Shown here: piece by piece, positions 18,142 to 26,621 of the stretch
How positions within the stretch are numbered: position 1 is the first letter of the stretch
Layout: every line of letters begins with the position of its first letter
From: Vibrio neptunius
GTDB taxonomy: Bacteria > Pseudomonadota > Gammaproteobacteria > Enterobacterales > Vibrionaceae
Assembly (NCBI RefSeq): GCF_000967495.1
Contig: NZ_JXXU01000044.1
Location: 95,765 to 159,764 of the forward strand
DNA length: 64,000 nt
Direction of reading: 5' to 3'
Program-made: the position numbers and the translations under genes
Notes under the pieces: generated by a model
The model's database searches: none
Seen by the model: the letters and a program-made list of their open reading frames with translations, nothing else
What the model was told of the DNA's origin: nothing

Positions 18142-19340
18142 TATTCATTTCCTTTTTTATTTGTCATCAAGTTTGAAAGCTCTTGTCTCATGCTAACCAT
18201 TTTCTCATCAGCTACCTTGCGGTTACGCGCACCTTCTTGTTCGATAGCGACAACATCTTCAAGTGTAGAGATAAGTGTTTGTTGAACATGCTCAAGCGTT
18301 TCAATATCTATTGCTGAACGCTGATTTGCTTGGGCTGTTTGCAAAGTATTTTGTCTTAAGAGATCTGCATTTTTGCGAATTAAGTCATTGGTGGCATCAT
18401 CAATTTTTGAAGCAAGCTCCAGTGACTTTTTCTGTTCGAGCATGGAAATAGCCAACGTAAATTGCTTTTTCCATGATGGAATGGTTAGTGTTTTTATATT
18501 ATTAAATTTTTCAATTAAAGTAATATTATTAGTTTGAACCATTCGAATCATAGGCGCTGTCTGCAACGCTAATAGCTGCAAACTCTTTAAATCATGTGTA
18601 CGCTTTTGAATACGATCATAATTGGATTTTAAATCGCTCACCATCTGAGCTTTAAGAGGAGAGCTGTGCATTTCAGGATCAGCTGACAGTTCATCAATTT
18701 TATCTTTAACCAATAATCCTCTAGCTTCACCATATACTATTGATTGAGATAACGATTTATATTGAAGAATGTTCTGGTTAAATACAACATCAAGTTGTAC
18801 AGATCTTTCTTGTAAACGATTTTGTTGTGAATCGACTTCTTTAACTACACGATCTAACTGTGTACTAACTGAATTAAATTGAGCGAGGATAGCTTCTTTA
18901 GTGTTACGGAATTTCTGAACAATCTTTCCAAAAAAGCTTTCCTTACCAACGAGGCTGGAAATATCCACTCCTTTAGCTAGTCCAATAACTGAATTTAAGT
19001 TATCGCCCATTTCCTCAAGATCTTTAGTACGCACATGCTTCAACATAGAATCAGAATATTCTCCAATTCTCTCGGCAGAAGATTGACCGAGTGTTGATAT
19101 TCCATGAGAAGAAAAGATATCGCTATCTTTTAACTGCGTATAAACTTGTGAATAAACCTCTCGGGAGTCCAATCCGGCTTCTGTTAGTTCCTTATGATAC
19201 ATTTCAATGGCAACATTTAGTTGTGAATCAAGTTTATTGAGATCAATTTGAGGTAATAACTCACCTGTTATTGGTGTAGTTTCAACCACTGTATTTGACA
19301 TAGCTCTACTTGGACTAAAGCTCGCAGGTTTAAAAGTCAT
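18141..19340 (-). CDS. telA: TelA/KlaA-family toxic anion resistance protein
   Basis: A 399-residue mostly helical protein of the TelA family (toxic anion resistance). Predicted coiled-coil helices run from about residue 40 to the end; recognisable stretches are FFGKIVQKFRNTKEAI, RMVQTNNITLIEKFN and TIPSWKKQFTLAISMLEQ. It has no signal peptide or membrane helix. Family members are linked to tellurite and cell-envelope stress, but the mechanism is not settled. Its ATG directly follows the stop of an upstream divergent paralogue, and it overlaps the next TerD gene by one base. Confidence 0.88.
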   Translation of the reverse strand: MTFKPASFSPSRAMSNTVVETTPITGELLPQIDLNKLDSQLNVAIEMYHKELTEAGLDSREVYSQVYTQLKDSDIFSSHGISTLGQSSAERIGEYSDSMLKHVRTKDLEEMGDNLNSVIGLAKGVDISSLVGKESFFGKIVQKFRNTKEAILAQFNSVSTQLDRVVKEVDSQQNRLQERSVQLDVVFNQNILQYKSLSQSIVYGEARGLLVKDKIDELSADPEMHSSPLKAQMVSDLKSNYDRIQKRTHDLKSLQLLALQTAPMIRMVQTNNITLIEKFNNIKTLTIPSWKKQFTLAISMLEQKKSLELASKIDDATNDLIRKNADLLRQNTLQTAQANQRSAIDIETLEHVQQTLISTLEDVVAIEQEGARNRKVADEKMVSMRQELSNLMTNKKGNE

Positions 19341-20486
19341 TTATTGAAGATCCTCTATATTTTTAATTAGGGTTTGCTGAATATCATTGAGTTCGTAATA
19401 CATAGTAGAATCATTAGATTCATCTACAGCAATAACGCTCAGAAACTGTTGCTTCCATACTTGAATAATATTCACTTTAATCTCTTCAAGTCTTTCGAAA
19501 CTAGTCACTAGATTACTGGTATATAATTCCATTTGTGGGAATGTTAATTCTATAGACTGACCAAGCGCTTTAAGGTTATTTAACTTTCTATCCCAACGCT
19601 TCAACGCTTCTTTATTTCCATCCCTAAATAGCTCAGGTAAATCCCTGTTTATTTGGCTATCTATTCCGGAGCGGCTTTCGATAATTAATGTGAGCGCAAT
19701 AATATTTAGCCTTACTTCACTCTGTAATTTCGATAGTTCCTGACACCATTTTCGAAATTCATCCAAAGTTGTATGCGTTTCATTTAAATTATCAAATATT
19801 CTATTTATCCTAAGGTCAATACGGTCACTAACACTATCGAATTCAAACTTAAGCTTACGTATCTTTTGTTTCTTACTGCCTAAAAAACTAGATATTTTTG
19901 TCGATATTTTATTTGGATTAAATATGTTTATATCAATGCTTTTCGCTAATTCAATGATAACCTTACCCAATTCAAGGATTCGGTCAACTTTACCTATCTT
20001 TGCGTAATCGGACAAAAACCCCTGTACATCTTGGAATCGTTTTGAAAGCTGGCTACCAAACTCAATTTGACACGAAGGGTCATCGAAATTTATTGCAGAC
20101 TTAATATTACTTATGATCAAATGCTCTCCTTTAGAAAGCACTAATCCGTTAAACTCTTTTTCACAGAGTAACTCAATTCTTTGTATCAGAGATTCATCAA
20201 TATCGACAACATCACTCTGAATCGATTTAATTTTATTACTAAACAAGACTGATGGTTTTCTATCAACACCTTGGTTAGAGGAACCGTTTTCTGATTTGAT
20301 CGAGTCTTTCAATGACTCTTCGCTTGCAGCTGACTCATCGTTTTTATTTCTCGAAGAGGCAACGCCAAAAAACTGCTTTACCTTTGGGCTACCCGAAGAA
20401 GATTGAAGTGACGAGGAGGAGTCATCTTCAAGGTTCTGGCTTTTATCCGATTTACTTGCCACTTTGTGATGAAAAGTCTTTATCAT
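19341..20486 (-). CDS. Divergent TelA-like helical protein with Ser-rich N-terminal tail
   Basis: A 381-residue protein I cannot place by strong motifs. Its central and C-terminal halves parallel the TelA protein encoded next: SSFLGSKKQKIRKLKFEF against FFGKIVQKFRNTKEAILAQF, VWKQQFLSVIA against SWKKQFTLAIS, and DIQQTLIKNIEDL against HVQQTLISTLEDV. The first 85 residues are Ser, Asp and Lys rich and look disordered. It abuts telA without a gap. I infer a diverged tandem duplicate. The DNA is notably AT rich. Confidence 0.75.
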   Translation of the reverse strand: MIKTFHHKVASKSDKSQNLEDDSSSSLQSSSGSPKVKQFFGVASSRNKNDESAASEESLKDSIKSENGSSNQGVDRKPSVLFSNKIKSIQSDVVDIDESLIQRIELLCEKEFNGLVLSKGEHLIISNIKSAINFDDPSCQIEFGSQLSKRFQDVQGFLSDYAKIGKVDRILELGKVIIELAKSIDINIFNPNKISTKISSFLGSKKQKIRKLKFEFDSVSDRIDLRINRIFDNLNETHTTLDEFRKWCQELSKLQSEVRLNIIALTLIIESRSGIDSQINRDLPELFRDGNKEALKRWDRKLNNLKALGQSIELTFPQMELYTSNLVTSFERLEEIKVNIIQVWKQQFLSVIAVDESNDSTMYYELNDIQQTLIKNIEDLQ

Positions 20487-20538
20487 ATAAAATATTCTTC
20501 TTCAGTAACAATCAACAAAATAGTTCACTTGATTGTTT

Positions 20539-20554
20539 ATTATTTATAAATAAT
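20539..20554. promoter_or_regulatory. AT-rich palindrome in the gap before the TelA-like gene
   Basis: A perfect 16-base palindrome, ATTATTTATAAATAAT, lies in the only sizeable gap (120 bases) of the operon. Its TATAAAT core could be a -10 element of an internal minus-strand promoter. A 14-codon frame (20544-20588, minus) with a good AGGAG site overlaps it. Confidence 0.35.
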
Positions 20555-20606
20555 GATTAAATTTTTGATTGTAACTGAATTTAATCATTGGCTCCTAAAA
20601 GCTGCT

Positions 20607-21491
20607 TCAGTAATAATTAAAAGAATTCGCTAAGTGTTTCGTTCTTTGGGCCCAGTTTCGGTGGCACGCCGTTTCCATCATCTGTCCACTCATTTGATAA
20701 ATTGCTGGAGAGCTTTGATCTAAGATTGACTCAGCTTGTTTTATGTAACCACTCGAGTAGTCATGAAAAAAATTCTCAATCACAGTGACTTGTTCTGGAT
20801 GTATTGCCGTCTTACCAAAAAAACCAAAATTCAGATCCATACGAAGCTCCTTTTCAAGAGTCACTCTATCTTCCAAAAAATCAAAGACAGGTGCAGAAAG
20901 TTCATATCCATGAGGTCTAAACGTAATAATCAATTGCTCTATGATGATTCGCAAAGGCGTGTCATAGATAGTCTGTCCAGGCATTCGTTTAATCCCAAGA
21001 ATATTGAATAAGTCGTTCCCACCTATTCTTAGGCATATAATACGGTCTTTGATTGAGTTGAGTTGCTCTCGAATTAGTACCAAATTTTTCGGACACATCA
21101 CTTCTGAAGATTCAAGTGTCGGCATGACTTTAAATGGATGAGAAGAGGAGATTAAGACATCATGATATTCATTTAAGGTTGTTAGATCATACTTGGGCAA
21201 TACAAAGCCATCAATCTTTTCAATTCCATCGAAACCCAATATTTCTTTTAGTACCAAAGCATTTCTTGGCCGAATAAAACGCTTAAATTTAGAGTTATCT
21301 TCTAACACTAACAATGCATTTCTTAGGTTATCTAAGCTCAGTTTTAGTTGATCGTCCGATACTGCATCTTCAGTACAAAACACCATACTCTTAGAGCCTA
21401 AACCGTTTGACATTATCTGACTTAACTTGTCATGAGTACAAGGTGTATATAAAGTAGCTCCAAGTGAAAAGTACATATTTTCTTGCATCAT
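20607..21491 (-). CDS. HpcH/HpaI aldolase / citrate-lyase-beta-like enzyme of the Ter metabolite module
   Basis: A 294-residue TIM-barrel C-C lyase. CitE-type landmarks are in order: CTEDAV (near residue 40), FIRPRN, FVLPKYD, PTLESSEV, LRIGGNDLF and GKTAIHPEQV. These positions give the metal-binding acidic residues and the phosphate or CoA-binding Arg of the family. The substrate is unknown; family members cleave or form beta-hydroxy acyl bonds. It overlaps the StiP-family gene by four bases, as part of a gene set seen beside ter genes in other bacteria. Confidence 0.85.
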   Translation of the reverse strand: MMQENMYFSLGATLYTPCTHDKLSQIMSNGLGSKSMVFCTEDAVSDDQLKLSLDNLRNALLVLEDNSKFKRFIRPRNALVLKEILGFDGIEKIDGFVLPKYDLTTLNEYHDVLISSSHPFKVMPTLESSEVMCPKNLVLIREQLNSIKDRIICLRIGGNDLFNILGIKRMPGQTIYDTPLRIIIEQLIITFRPHGYELSAPVFDFLEDRVTLEKELRMDLNFGFFGKTAIHPEQVTVIENFFHDYSSGYIKQAESILDQSSPAIYQMSGQMMETACHRNWAQRTKHLANSFNYY

Positions 21492-22600
21492 TCAGCACCT
21501 TTATTCATGGTTTTAATGATTGCGCAGGCTTCAAATAAAAGTTTTTTCTGTTCAACAACTGTAACATTTTTTTCTTTGGCTAATAGAATCAAGTGTTGTA
21601 CCTTAGGGCTATCTAGAGAGCGTAATATTAATAGTGAAGGGACTCGTCTGAGCATTACTCGAGTTGACTCCGCAATCCCTGGTTTCATATAGTTAATATC
21701 TGATATAGCATGAATTCGCTTCATATTGTCTATAAAGGCCTTCATTTTCTCTTGACGCACAGTATTGTTTTCTAATACATCAGCGCTATGCTCTGATTCT
21801 TTATTAAACTCAAAGACAATCTGGTCAATAAACCATTGAGAGTGATCATCATCAGCTAGATGATGATTAACTACACAGCCATGAAATCTACCAGTGCTTT
21901 TAGATTGCCAAACGCTTCGCGATATCAACCCTGAGACGGTGGAATTGAGCATAGATGAAGGAATGGGGTAATCTTCATCAGTAGCACAAAAGTCAGCACA
22001 ACCACCACTGTCTGAAATAACATACAAATCGTCTGGAATCAGGGTATTGTTGTCTAAATTATATCGCTCAATGGATGACTTTAGCTCTCGAGTTATCACC
22101 CCTTTCGCCGTCCAACCGTCAATAAAGGTGAGCGAATGTGATGCTATATTTTTATCTTTAATCAAGTAATCTAAGGCGTTGGTATCAATACCTCGATCTC
22201 GAATAATACTGATACTGTAATGACGAACCTCACGGTTATAGTGCAATTCCAATGCCTTTTTAAGCAATACTCCAATTGGCGTACCAGCTCTAGCCAAAGA
22301 TACAAGAACTATCTCTCCTGGCCTATTTCTATCAATAATTTTAGCCAGCGTTAAGATATGTTGGGCTAGCTTTCTCTTGTACTTTTTCGTAAAAGTAAAG
22401 AAAAGTTCATTGTATTTATCTGTTGGCTTTACTTCTTTACTGAGCATTTCAGAGTAATGTCGCTTTCCTGATTGAATTAGCGTTTCTTTATCTTCTATGT
22501 CACAGTAAACGGGATCGATGATATCCAGCAAAAATTCACAATCTTCTCTGGTATAACTCCCGGTAATGGGTTCATTTAAGTTATGCATTTTCATTACCAT
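21488..22600 (-). CDS. StiP-family protein (Ter-associated, PRTase-like domain)
   Basis: A 370-residue protein matching the StiP family known only from ter-linked clusters. Characteristic stretches are VLVSLARAGTPIGVLLKKAL (near residue 98), LTFIDGWTAKGVITREL (a modified PRPP-loop pattern) and SGGCADFCATDEDYPIPSSM, then GLISRSVW. The family was proposed to be a cysteine protease or a phosphoribosyltransferase relative; the true activity is unsettled. It overlaps the HAD gene by seven bases and the lyase gene by four. ATG at 22600 is used; 22594 is an alternative. Confidence 0.83.
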   Translation of the reverse strand: MVMKMHNLNEPITGSYTREDCEFLLDIIDPVYCDIEDKETLIQSGKRHYSEMLSKEVKPTDKYNELFFTFTKKYKRKLAQHILTLAKIIDRNRPGEIVLVSLARAGTPIGVLLKKALELHYNREVRHYSISIIRDRGIDTNALDYLIKDKNIASHSLTFIDGWTAKGVITRELKSSIERYNLDNNTLIPDDLYVISDSGGCADFCATDEDYPIPSSMLNSTVSGLISRSVWQSKSTGRFHGCVVNHHLADDDHSQWFIDQIVFEFNKESEHSADVLENNTVRQEKMKAFIDNMKRIHAISDINYMKPGIAESTRVMLRRVPSLLILRSLDSPKVQHLILLAKEKNVTVVEQKKLLFEACAIIKTMNKGAE

Positions 22601-23346
22601 GATACACTGTTAGAGATCTGACTATTGGTCGGCATCAATGCGAAGTCCGCTTTTTTCATAAACGGCAAATCTGACAAGCTATCTCCTAAACTGACCAAAA
22701 GAGTATTATTATCTAGGGAATGTGATTTAATTAAATACTCAACAGCGCGAGTCTTTCTCGTATAAGGTGGTAGTAATGCCATATTACGACCATTAATATG
22801 GATTTTAAGTTGTAGTTCAATGCTCTCTAATAGGCTGGAAACTTGATCAAATACTAAGTCATAATCCGTACCTTCCTGACATTTGATACAGATATAACAA
22901 TCTAATTCACCTTCAGATACTACATAACTAGCCGCTGAAAATTCAGCGCTTTCGATCAATTCATTAATGCATCTACTCAAATCATGTAATGATGTTGACC
23001 AACAAGATAGAGAAAATTCATCACACTGATACTTCATCCATTCTTTATCAATATTTCCGTCGGCATCAACGATCAGTGCACCATGAGATACAATTTTCCA
23101 AGAGTTGAATAACTCTGTTAGATTTACTCTATTTAAAGTTTCGAGACTTCGCCCTGTAACAGGAATAATATTGCTGTTTGAATGGGAAAAGATATCTAGT
23201 AGCGCCTTCTGCTTTGGCGATATAAATGAACGCGGATTTCCATCAATATCCAATGCGGCAACAGCAAGTGTGGTCCCCGGAGGATGTTTTTTTTCCGTGG
23301 CAATCAAACAGTCATCAATATCTGTAAACAGTATCGTTTTCATCAA
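22594..23346 (-). CDS. HAD-superfamily phosphatase of the Ter metabolite module
   Basis: A 250-residue HAD hydrolase of the sucrose-phosphatase/Cof type. Motif I is FTDIDDCLIA (nucleophile Asp near residue 9), motif II PVTGRSLETL, and motif IV SLGDSLSDLPFM near 220. The middle 100 residues form a cap domain. It likely removes phosphate from a product of the neighbouring phosphoribosyltransferase; that is inference from the operon. It overlaps both neighbours by a few bases. Confidence 0.85.
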   Translation of the reverse strand: MMKTILFTDIDDCLIATEKKHPPGTTLAVAALDIDGNPRSFISPKQKALLDIFSHSNSNIIPVTGRSLETLNRVNLTELFNSWKIVSHGALIVDADGNIDKEWMKYQCDEFSLSCWSTSLHDLSRCINELIESAEFSAASYVVSEGELDCYICIKCQEGTDYDLVFDQVSSLLESIELQLKIHINGRNMALLPPYTRKTRAVEYLIKSHSLDNNTLLVSLGDSLSDLPFMKKADFALMPTNSQISNSVSW

Positions 23347-24422
23347 TGTGTAACCAGTAAATTTTTCAGTGGATATAACTTGGCAAACTGATGGATTTCT
23401 CTCTGCGATTCATCTTCTATTAAATGCACAGCAGCTCGCTCTTGATCATCAAAATTGTAAATGTAATGTTCAACACTACGTTCATCTATCCGAAAAGCGC
23501 GCTTAGTTTCAATCGCATCCCCTAGCATTATTGGAGAACGGGATGTCGACTGAAACACAACATCTCCACCTTGTTGTTCTGCCTGCTCTGCAATGAGAAA
23601 TGGCAGATACAAGTGTTCTCCATCACCAACCACAGTAATAGGTTTAGAAATATCAACCCTAGGTATGTCACCTTGAAAAGGCATCTCAATTGCAAAGCGG
23701 CCTAAATCCTTTCTAGAATTGGCTTTCGAAAGCCCCTTATCGACGTTGTCTGGTAATTTAAGTGCAAGGTTTGAGTCAGCATCAAATTCAAAACTCCCCT
23801 CCAAAAGTGATGTGAATTTTACAGAGGTAAACCAATCCTCGAATTGCTGTTTACTCGTTTCATCAAGCCAATTAACGAGTGAGACAATCACGACTTGTTT
23901 AAGATTGGGAAGCTTATCAAGTAATTTGTCTCCCAAAAGTTTGAGAGTTCGACCTGTAGAAATTTCATCATCAACGAGTATCAACCTCTGACAAGCAATA
24001 ATCTGAGGAAGCAACTCCGCCTTCGGCTGATAAAAGATATGATCTACTGCGTGACTATGCGCTTCATCTAACGTAAACCATATCGGCTCCGGTGTATCCG
24101 TTCTTGTCGTGTGTTGGTAAAACACTGAAGCTGACTGCTTTTTAGACAAACTATCAGCAACACCTGCACCTAGCCCTGTCGCCGTTTCAGCCATACCAAC
24201 CACAAATGTTGGGCAATCTTCATCGATTGGTTCAATCAGCATGTCGTAGCTGGCTCTCATTTCTTTCGGTTTAACGGGTAAGTGCTTACCTAGGACTTTG
24301 GAAACAAACAAGAAGCCTCTTTTAGGATTTTCTCTAGATGCAAAGGATAAAAGTTCATCGAGTGGAACCGTTTGCTGTTTCACTGATACATTTAACGTCC
24401 CATTTCTTATTTTAAATTTCAT
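23343..24422 (-). CDS. Phosphoribosyltransferase with C-terminal TRSP domain, first gene of the Ter/TelA operon
   Basis: A 359-residue enzyme. The PRPP-binding loop is LILVDDEISTGRTLKLLG near residue 150, in the PRTase_2 type domain; the C-terminal TRSP domain is marked by VVGDGEHLYLPFLIAEQAE and FQSTSRSPIML. This two-domain form is typical of ter-linked clusters, where it is thought to build a nucleoside-like compound. It is the first gene of eight on the minus strand and overlaps the HAD gene by four bases. A GTAGTGA before the start is a weak ribosome binding site. Confidence 0.87.
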   Translation of the reverse strand: MKFKIRNGTLNVSVKQQTVPLDELLSFASRENPKRGFLFVSKVLGKHLPVKPKEMRASYDMLIEPIDEDCPTFVVGMAETATGLGAGVADSLSKKQSASVFYQHTTRTDTPEPIWFTLDEAHSHAVDHIFYQPKAELLPQIIACQRLILVDDEISTGRTLKLLGDKLLDKLPNLKQVVIVSLVNWLDETSKQQFEDWFTSVKFTSLLEGSFEFDADSNLALKLPDNVDKGLSKANSRKDLGRFAIEMPFQGDIPRVDISKPITVVGDGEHLYLPFLIAEQAEQQGGDVVFQSTSRSPIMLGDAIETKRAFRIDERSVEHYIYNFDDQERAAVHLIEDESQREIHQFAKLYPLKNLLVTH

Positions 24423-24756
24423 CGCGATTCACTACATTTCAATTCTGACAGGTTTATGATGATGCAAGGTAAAAGTCATTACCGTCGAATTTCCATTGTT
24501 AAAGACATTCAGTTTCTAATAATGGTCATTCTATGAAATGCAGAGTCAGCGCACTTTTCACACTAAATTTTTACGTCAGCATGCTCTCGACTCACTGACG
24601 CTAAGAAGCCCTATCCAGCGTCTAGGTTACTAGCCACCTTGACACTATTAATAGATTTGCATCTAAAAGTCTCAAACTTATAAGAAGTGATAGTTTTTGA
24701 CCCTGCTGGGCAATTTTAGCGATGTCAATAGCTGAACGGTATTCGAGTAATGCAAT

Positions 24757-24796
24757 ATAGTTATTTTAACTATCAATTTAGTCAAAATGACTAAAT
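24757..24796. promoter_or_regulatory. Two tandem palindromic operator-like sites
   Basis: ATAGTTA-TTT-TAACTAT (24757-24773) and TTTAGTCA-AAA-TGACTAAA (24777-24795) share the core TAGTYA-N3-TRACTA. Their centres are 21 bases apart, two helical turns, as expected for a dimeric regulator binding cooperatively. A weaker third copy may lie at 24801-24817. They sit 335 bases upstream of the Ter operon and 57 bases upstream of the small frame on the plus strand. Confidence 0.5.
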
Positions 24797-24852
24797 AACA
24801 TAGTAAATACACTTACTCTTTACCTATAAAATTGATATTAAAAGTCAAACTG

Positions 24853-24993
24853 ATGAAAACAAGAAATAAAACTTCAACTCAATATTGGAAGGCTTATAAC
24901 ATTTTTTGTTTACAGAGGAGGAACGCCATAAAAACATCTATCCATCGCAAAAAAGCGACTGGCGTGTTCTTAGGCAATGGCGGTAAGAAATAA
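24853..24993 (+). CDS. Possible small basic protein (46 residues)
   Basis: An ATG-started frame of 46 codons ending just before the aceA terminator stem. The product is basic (MKTRNKTSTQYWKAYNIFCL at the start, HRKKATGVFLGNGGKK at the end) and matches nothing I know. The ribosome binding site is poor. A strong GAGGAGG lies inside the frame at 24915-24921, before an ATA codon. TATAAA and TATTAA elements lie 15-30 bases upstream of the ATG. It could be a chance frame or a decayed remnant. Confidence 0.3.
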   Translation: MKTRNKTSTQYWKAYNIFCLQRRNAIKTSIHRKKATGVFLGNGGKK

Positions 24994-24994
24994 A

Positions 24995-25022
24995 AGAGTG
25001 GCTGATGTTCATCAGCCACTCT
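24995..25022 (-). terminator. Rho-independent terminator after aceA
   Basis: AGAGTGGCTGATG pairs perfectly with CATCAGCCACTCT across two bases; TTTTATTTC follows on the minus strand. Confidence 0.9.
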
Positions 25023-25085
25023 ACGACAAGTCTATGGTTTTCCGTGTGGTTTGTCCCTAATATACCTATTCACGTACTAATGATA

Positions 25086-26399
25086 CTAGAACTGATCCTC
25101 TTCCGTTGACCCCGTCAGAGCCGTAACCGATGAATTACCACCTTGGATAGTGTTGGTCATCTTATCAAAGTAACCTGTACCCACTTCTTGCTGATGTGCA
25201 ACGAAGGTGTAGCCTTTCTCTGCTGCCTGGAATTCAGGGCGCTGTACTTTTTCAACGTAGTGGCGCATACCCTCACCTTGTGCGTAGTCATGCGCAAGTT
25301 CGAACATGTTGAACCACATGTTGTGAATGCCCGCTAATGTGATGAACTGATACTTGTAGCCCATGTCAGATAGTGCTTGCTGGAACTTAGCAATAGTTTC
25401 TGCATCCAAGTTCTTCTCCCAGTTGAACGAAGGAGAACAGTTATATGCAAGCAGCTGGTCTGGGTATTCAGCGTGAATCGCTTCTGCGAACTTACGCGCT
25501 TCTTCTAAACACGGTGTTGCCGTTTCACACCAGATGAGGTCAGCGTATGGTGCGTAAGCTAGACCGCGGGAAATCGCTTGATCAATGCCAGCACGTACGC
25601 GGTAAAAACCCTCTTGAGTACGCTCACCTTGAATGAAGTCTTTATCGTATGGGTCACAATCCGACGTTAGTAGGTCTGCCGCGTTTGCATCCGTACGAGC
25701 GATTACCAGCGTCGTGGTGCCTGCTACGTCAGCAGCGAGACGAGCTGCTACCAACTTCTGAACCGCTTCTTGAGTAGGTACGAGAACTTTACCACCCATG
25801 TGACCACACTTTTTCACTGATGCAAGCTGATCTTCAAAGTGAACACCTGCCGCGCCAGCGTCAATCATCGACTTCATTAGTTCGTATGCATTGAGTACGC
25901 CACCAAAACCGGCTTCTGCGTCTGCAACGATTGGTAGGAAATAGTCGATACCGCCTTCATCAGCAGGAGACTTACCGCCAGACCATTGGATTTGGTCCGC
26001 ACGACGGAACGAGTTGTTAATGCGCTTAACCACTGAAGGCACTGAGTCAACCGGGTAAAGTGACTGGTCAGGGTACATAGTCGATGCAGTATTGTTATCT
26101 GCCGCTACTTGCCAACCTGATAGGTAAATCGCTTCAATACCCGCTTTCGCTTGCTGTACTGCTTGACCACCGGTCAGTGCACCCAAACAGTTTACGTAAC
26201 CTTTCTTAGCATCACCGTTGACCAAAGACCACAGTTTGTCTGCACCACGCTGAGCAATTGTGTTGGCTGGCACCATTGATCCGCGCAGTTCCACGACTTC
26301 TTCTGCTGTATATGGACGTTTTACATTTTTCCAGCGTGGGTTGGTTGCCCACTCTTTTTCAAGAGCTTCGATTTGTTGGCGGCGAGTTAAATTCGTCAT
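25086..26399 (-). CDS. aceA: Isocitrate lyase
   Basis: First enzyme of the glyoxylate shunt: isocitrate to glyoxylate and succinate. The 437-residue length matches the E. coli-type enzyme. The catalytic loop ASVKKCGHMGGKVLVPTQE lies near residues 190-210, preceded by GGIDYFLPIVADAEAGFGG with the metal-binding acids. The C-terminus includes YNCSPSFNWEKNL. It follows aceB by 223 bases on the same strand; the gap contains an inverted-repeat element. Confidence 0.98.
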   Translation of the reverse strand: MTNLTRRQQIEALEKEWATNPRWKNVKRPYTAEEVVELRGSMVPANTIAQRGADKLWSLVNGDAKKGYVNCLGALTGGQAVQQAKAGIEAIYLSGWQVAADNNTASTMYPDQSLYPVDSVPSVVKRINNSFRRADQIQWSGGKSPADEGGIDYFLPIVADAEAGFGGVLNAYELMKSMIDAGAAGVHFEDQLASVKKCGHMGGKVLVPTQEAVQKLVAARLAADVAGTTTLVIARTDANAADLLTSDCDPYDKDFIQGERTQEGFYRVRAGIDQAISRGLAYAPYADLIWCETATPCLEEARKFAEAIHAEYPDQLLAYNCSPSFNWEKNLDAETIAKFQQALSDMGYKYQFITLAGIHNMWFNMFELAHDYAQGEGMRHYVEKVQRPEFQAAEKGYTFVAHQQEVGTGYFDKMTNTIQGGNSSVTALTGSTEEDQF

Positions 26400-26521
26400 C
26401 GGTCTATCCCTCTATTGATGTGCGCTACTATTTATTGACAATACGGGCGCTGTTTTTATTTTTTCTCTGGCGGTACATCCATCTCCGCCTTAGAACATTC
26501 ACGTTATTGTTTGAATATTTC

Positions 26522-26614
26522 GTCATTCCTTATAGTGAGGAACGAACGTAGTAAGGAATCTATATACGCTGTTTGAGATCCCCAACTCGGTCGTACCTCC
26601 CTCTTGAGGATGAC
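26522..26614. repeat. Inverted-repeat intergenic element, copy B (between aceB and aceA)
   Basis: Starts GTCATTCCTTATAGTGAGGA and ends GAGGATGAC, with AAGGAATCT and AGATCCCC near the centre pairing imperfectly. Same family as 14992-15077 and 49957-50059. It lies inside the aceBA transcript. Confidence 0.65.
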
Positions 26615-26621
26615 AGAGTCG

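Larger units (their letters stand above)
24423..25085. other. AT-rich gap upstream of the Ter operon
   Basis: These 663 bases carry tandem palindromes (24757-24796), a possible 46-codon gene (24853-24993, plus strand) and the aceA terminator (24995-25022). The rest, 24423-24756, should include the Ter operon promoter; I see no clear -35/-10 pair or named operator in it. Confidence 0.6.
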
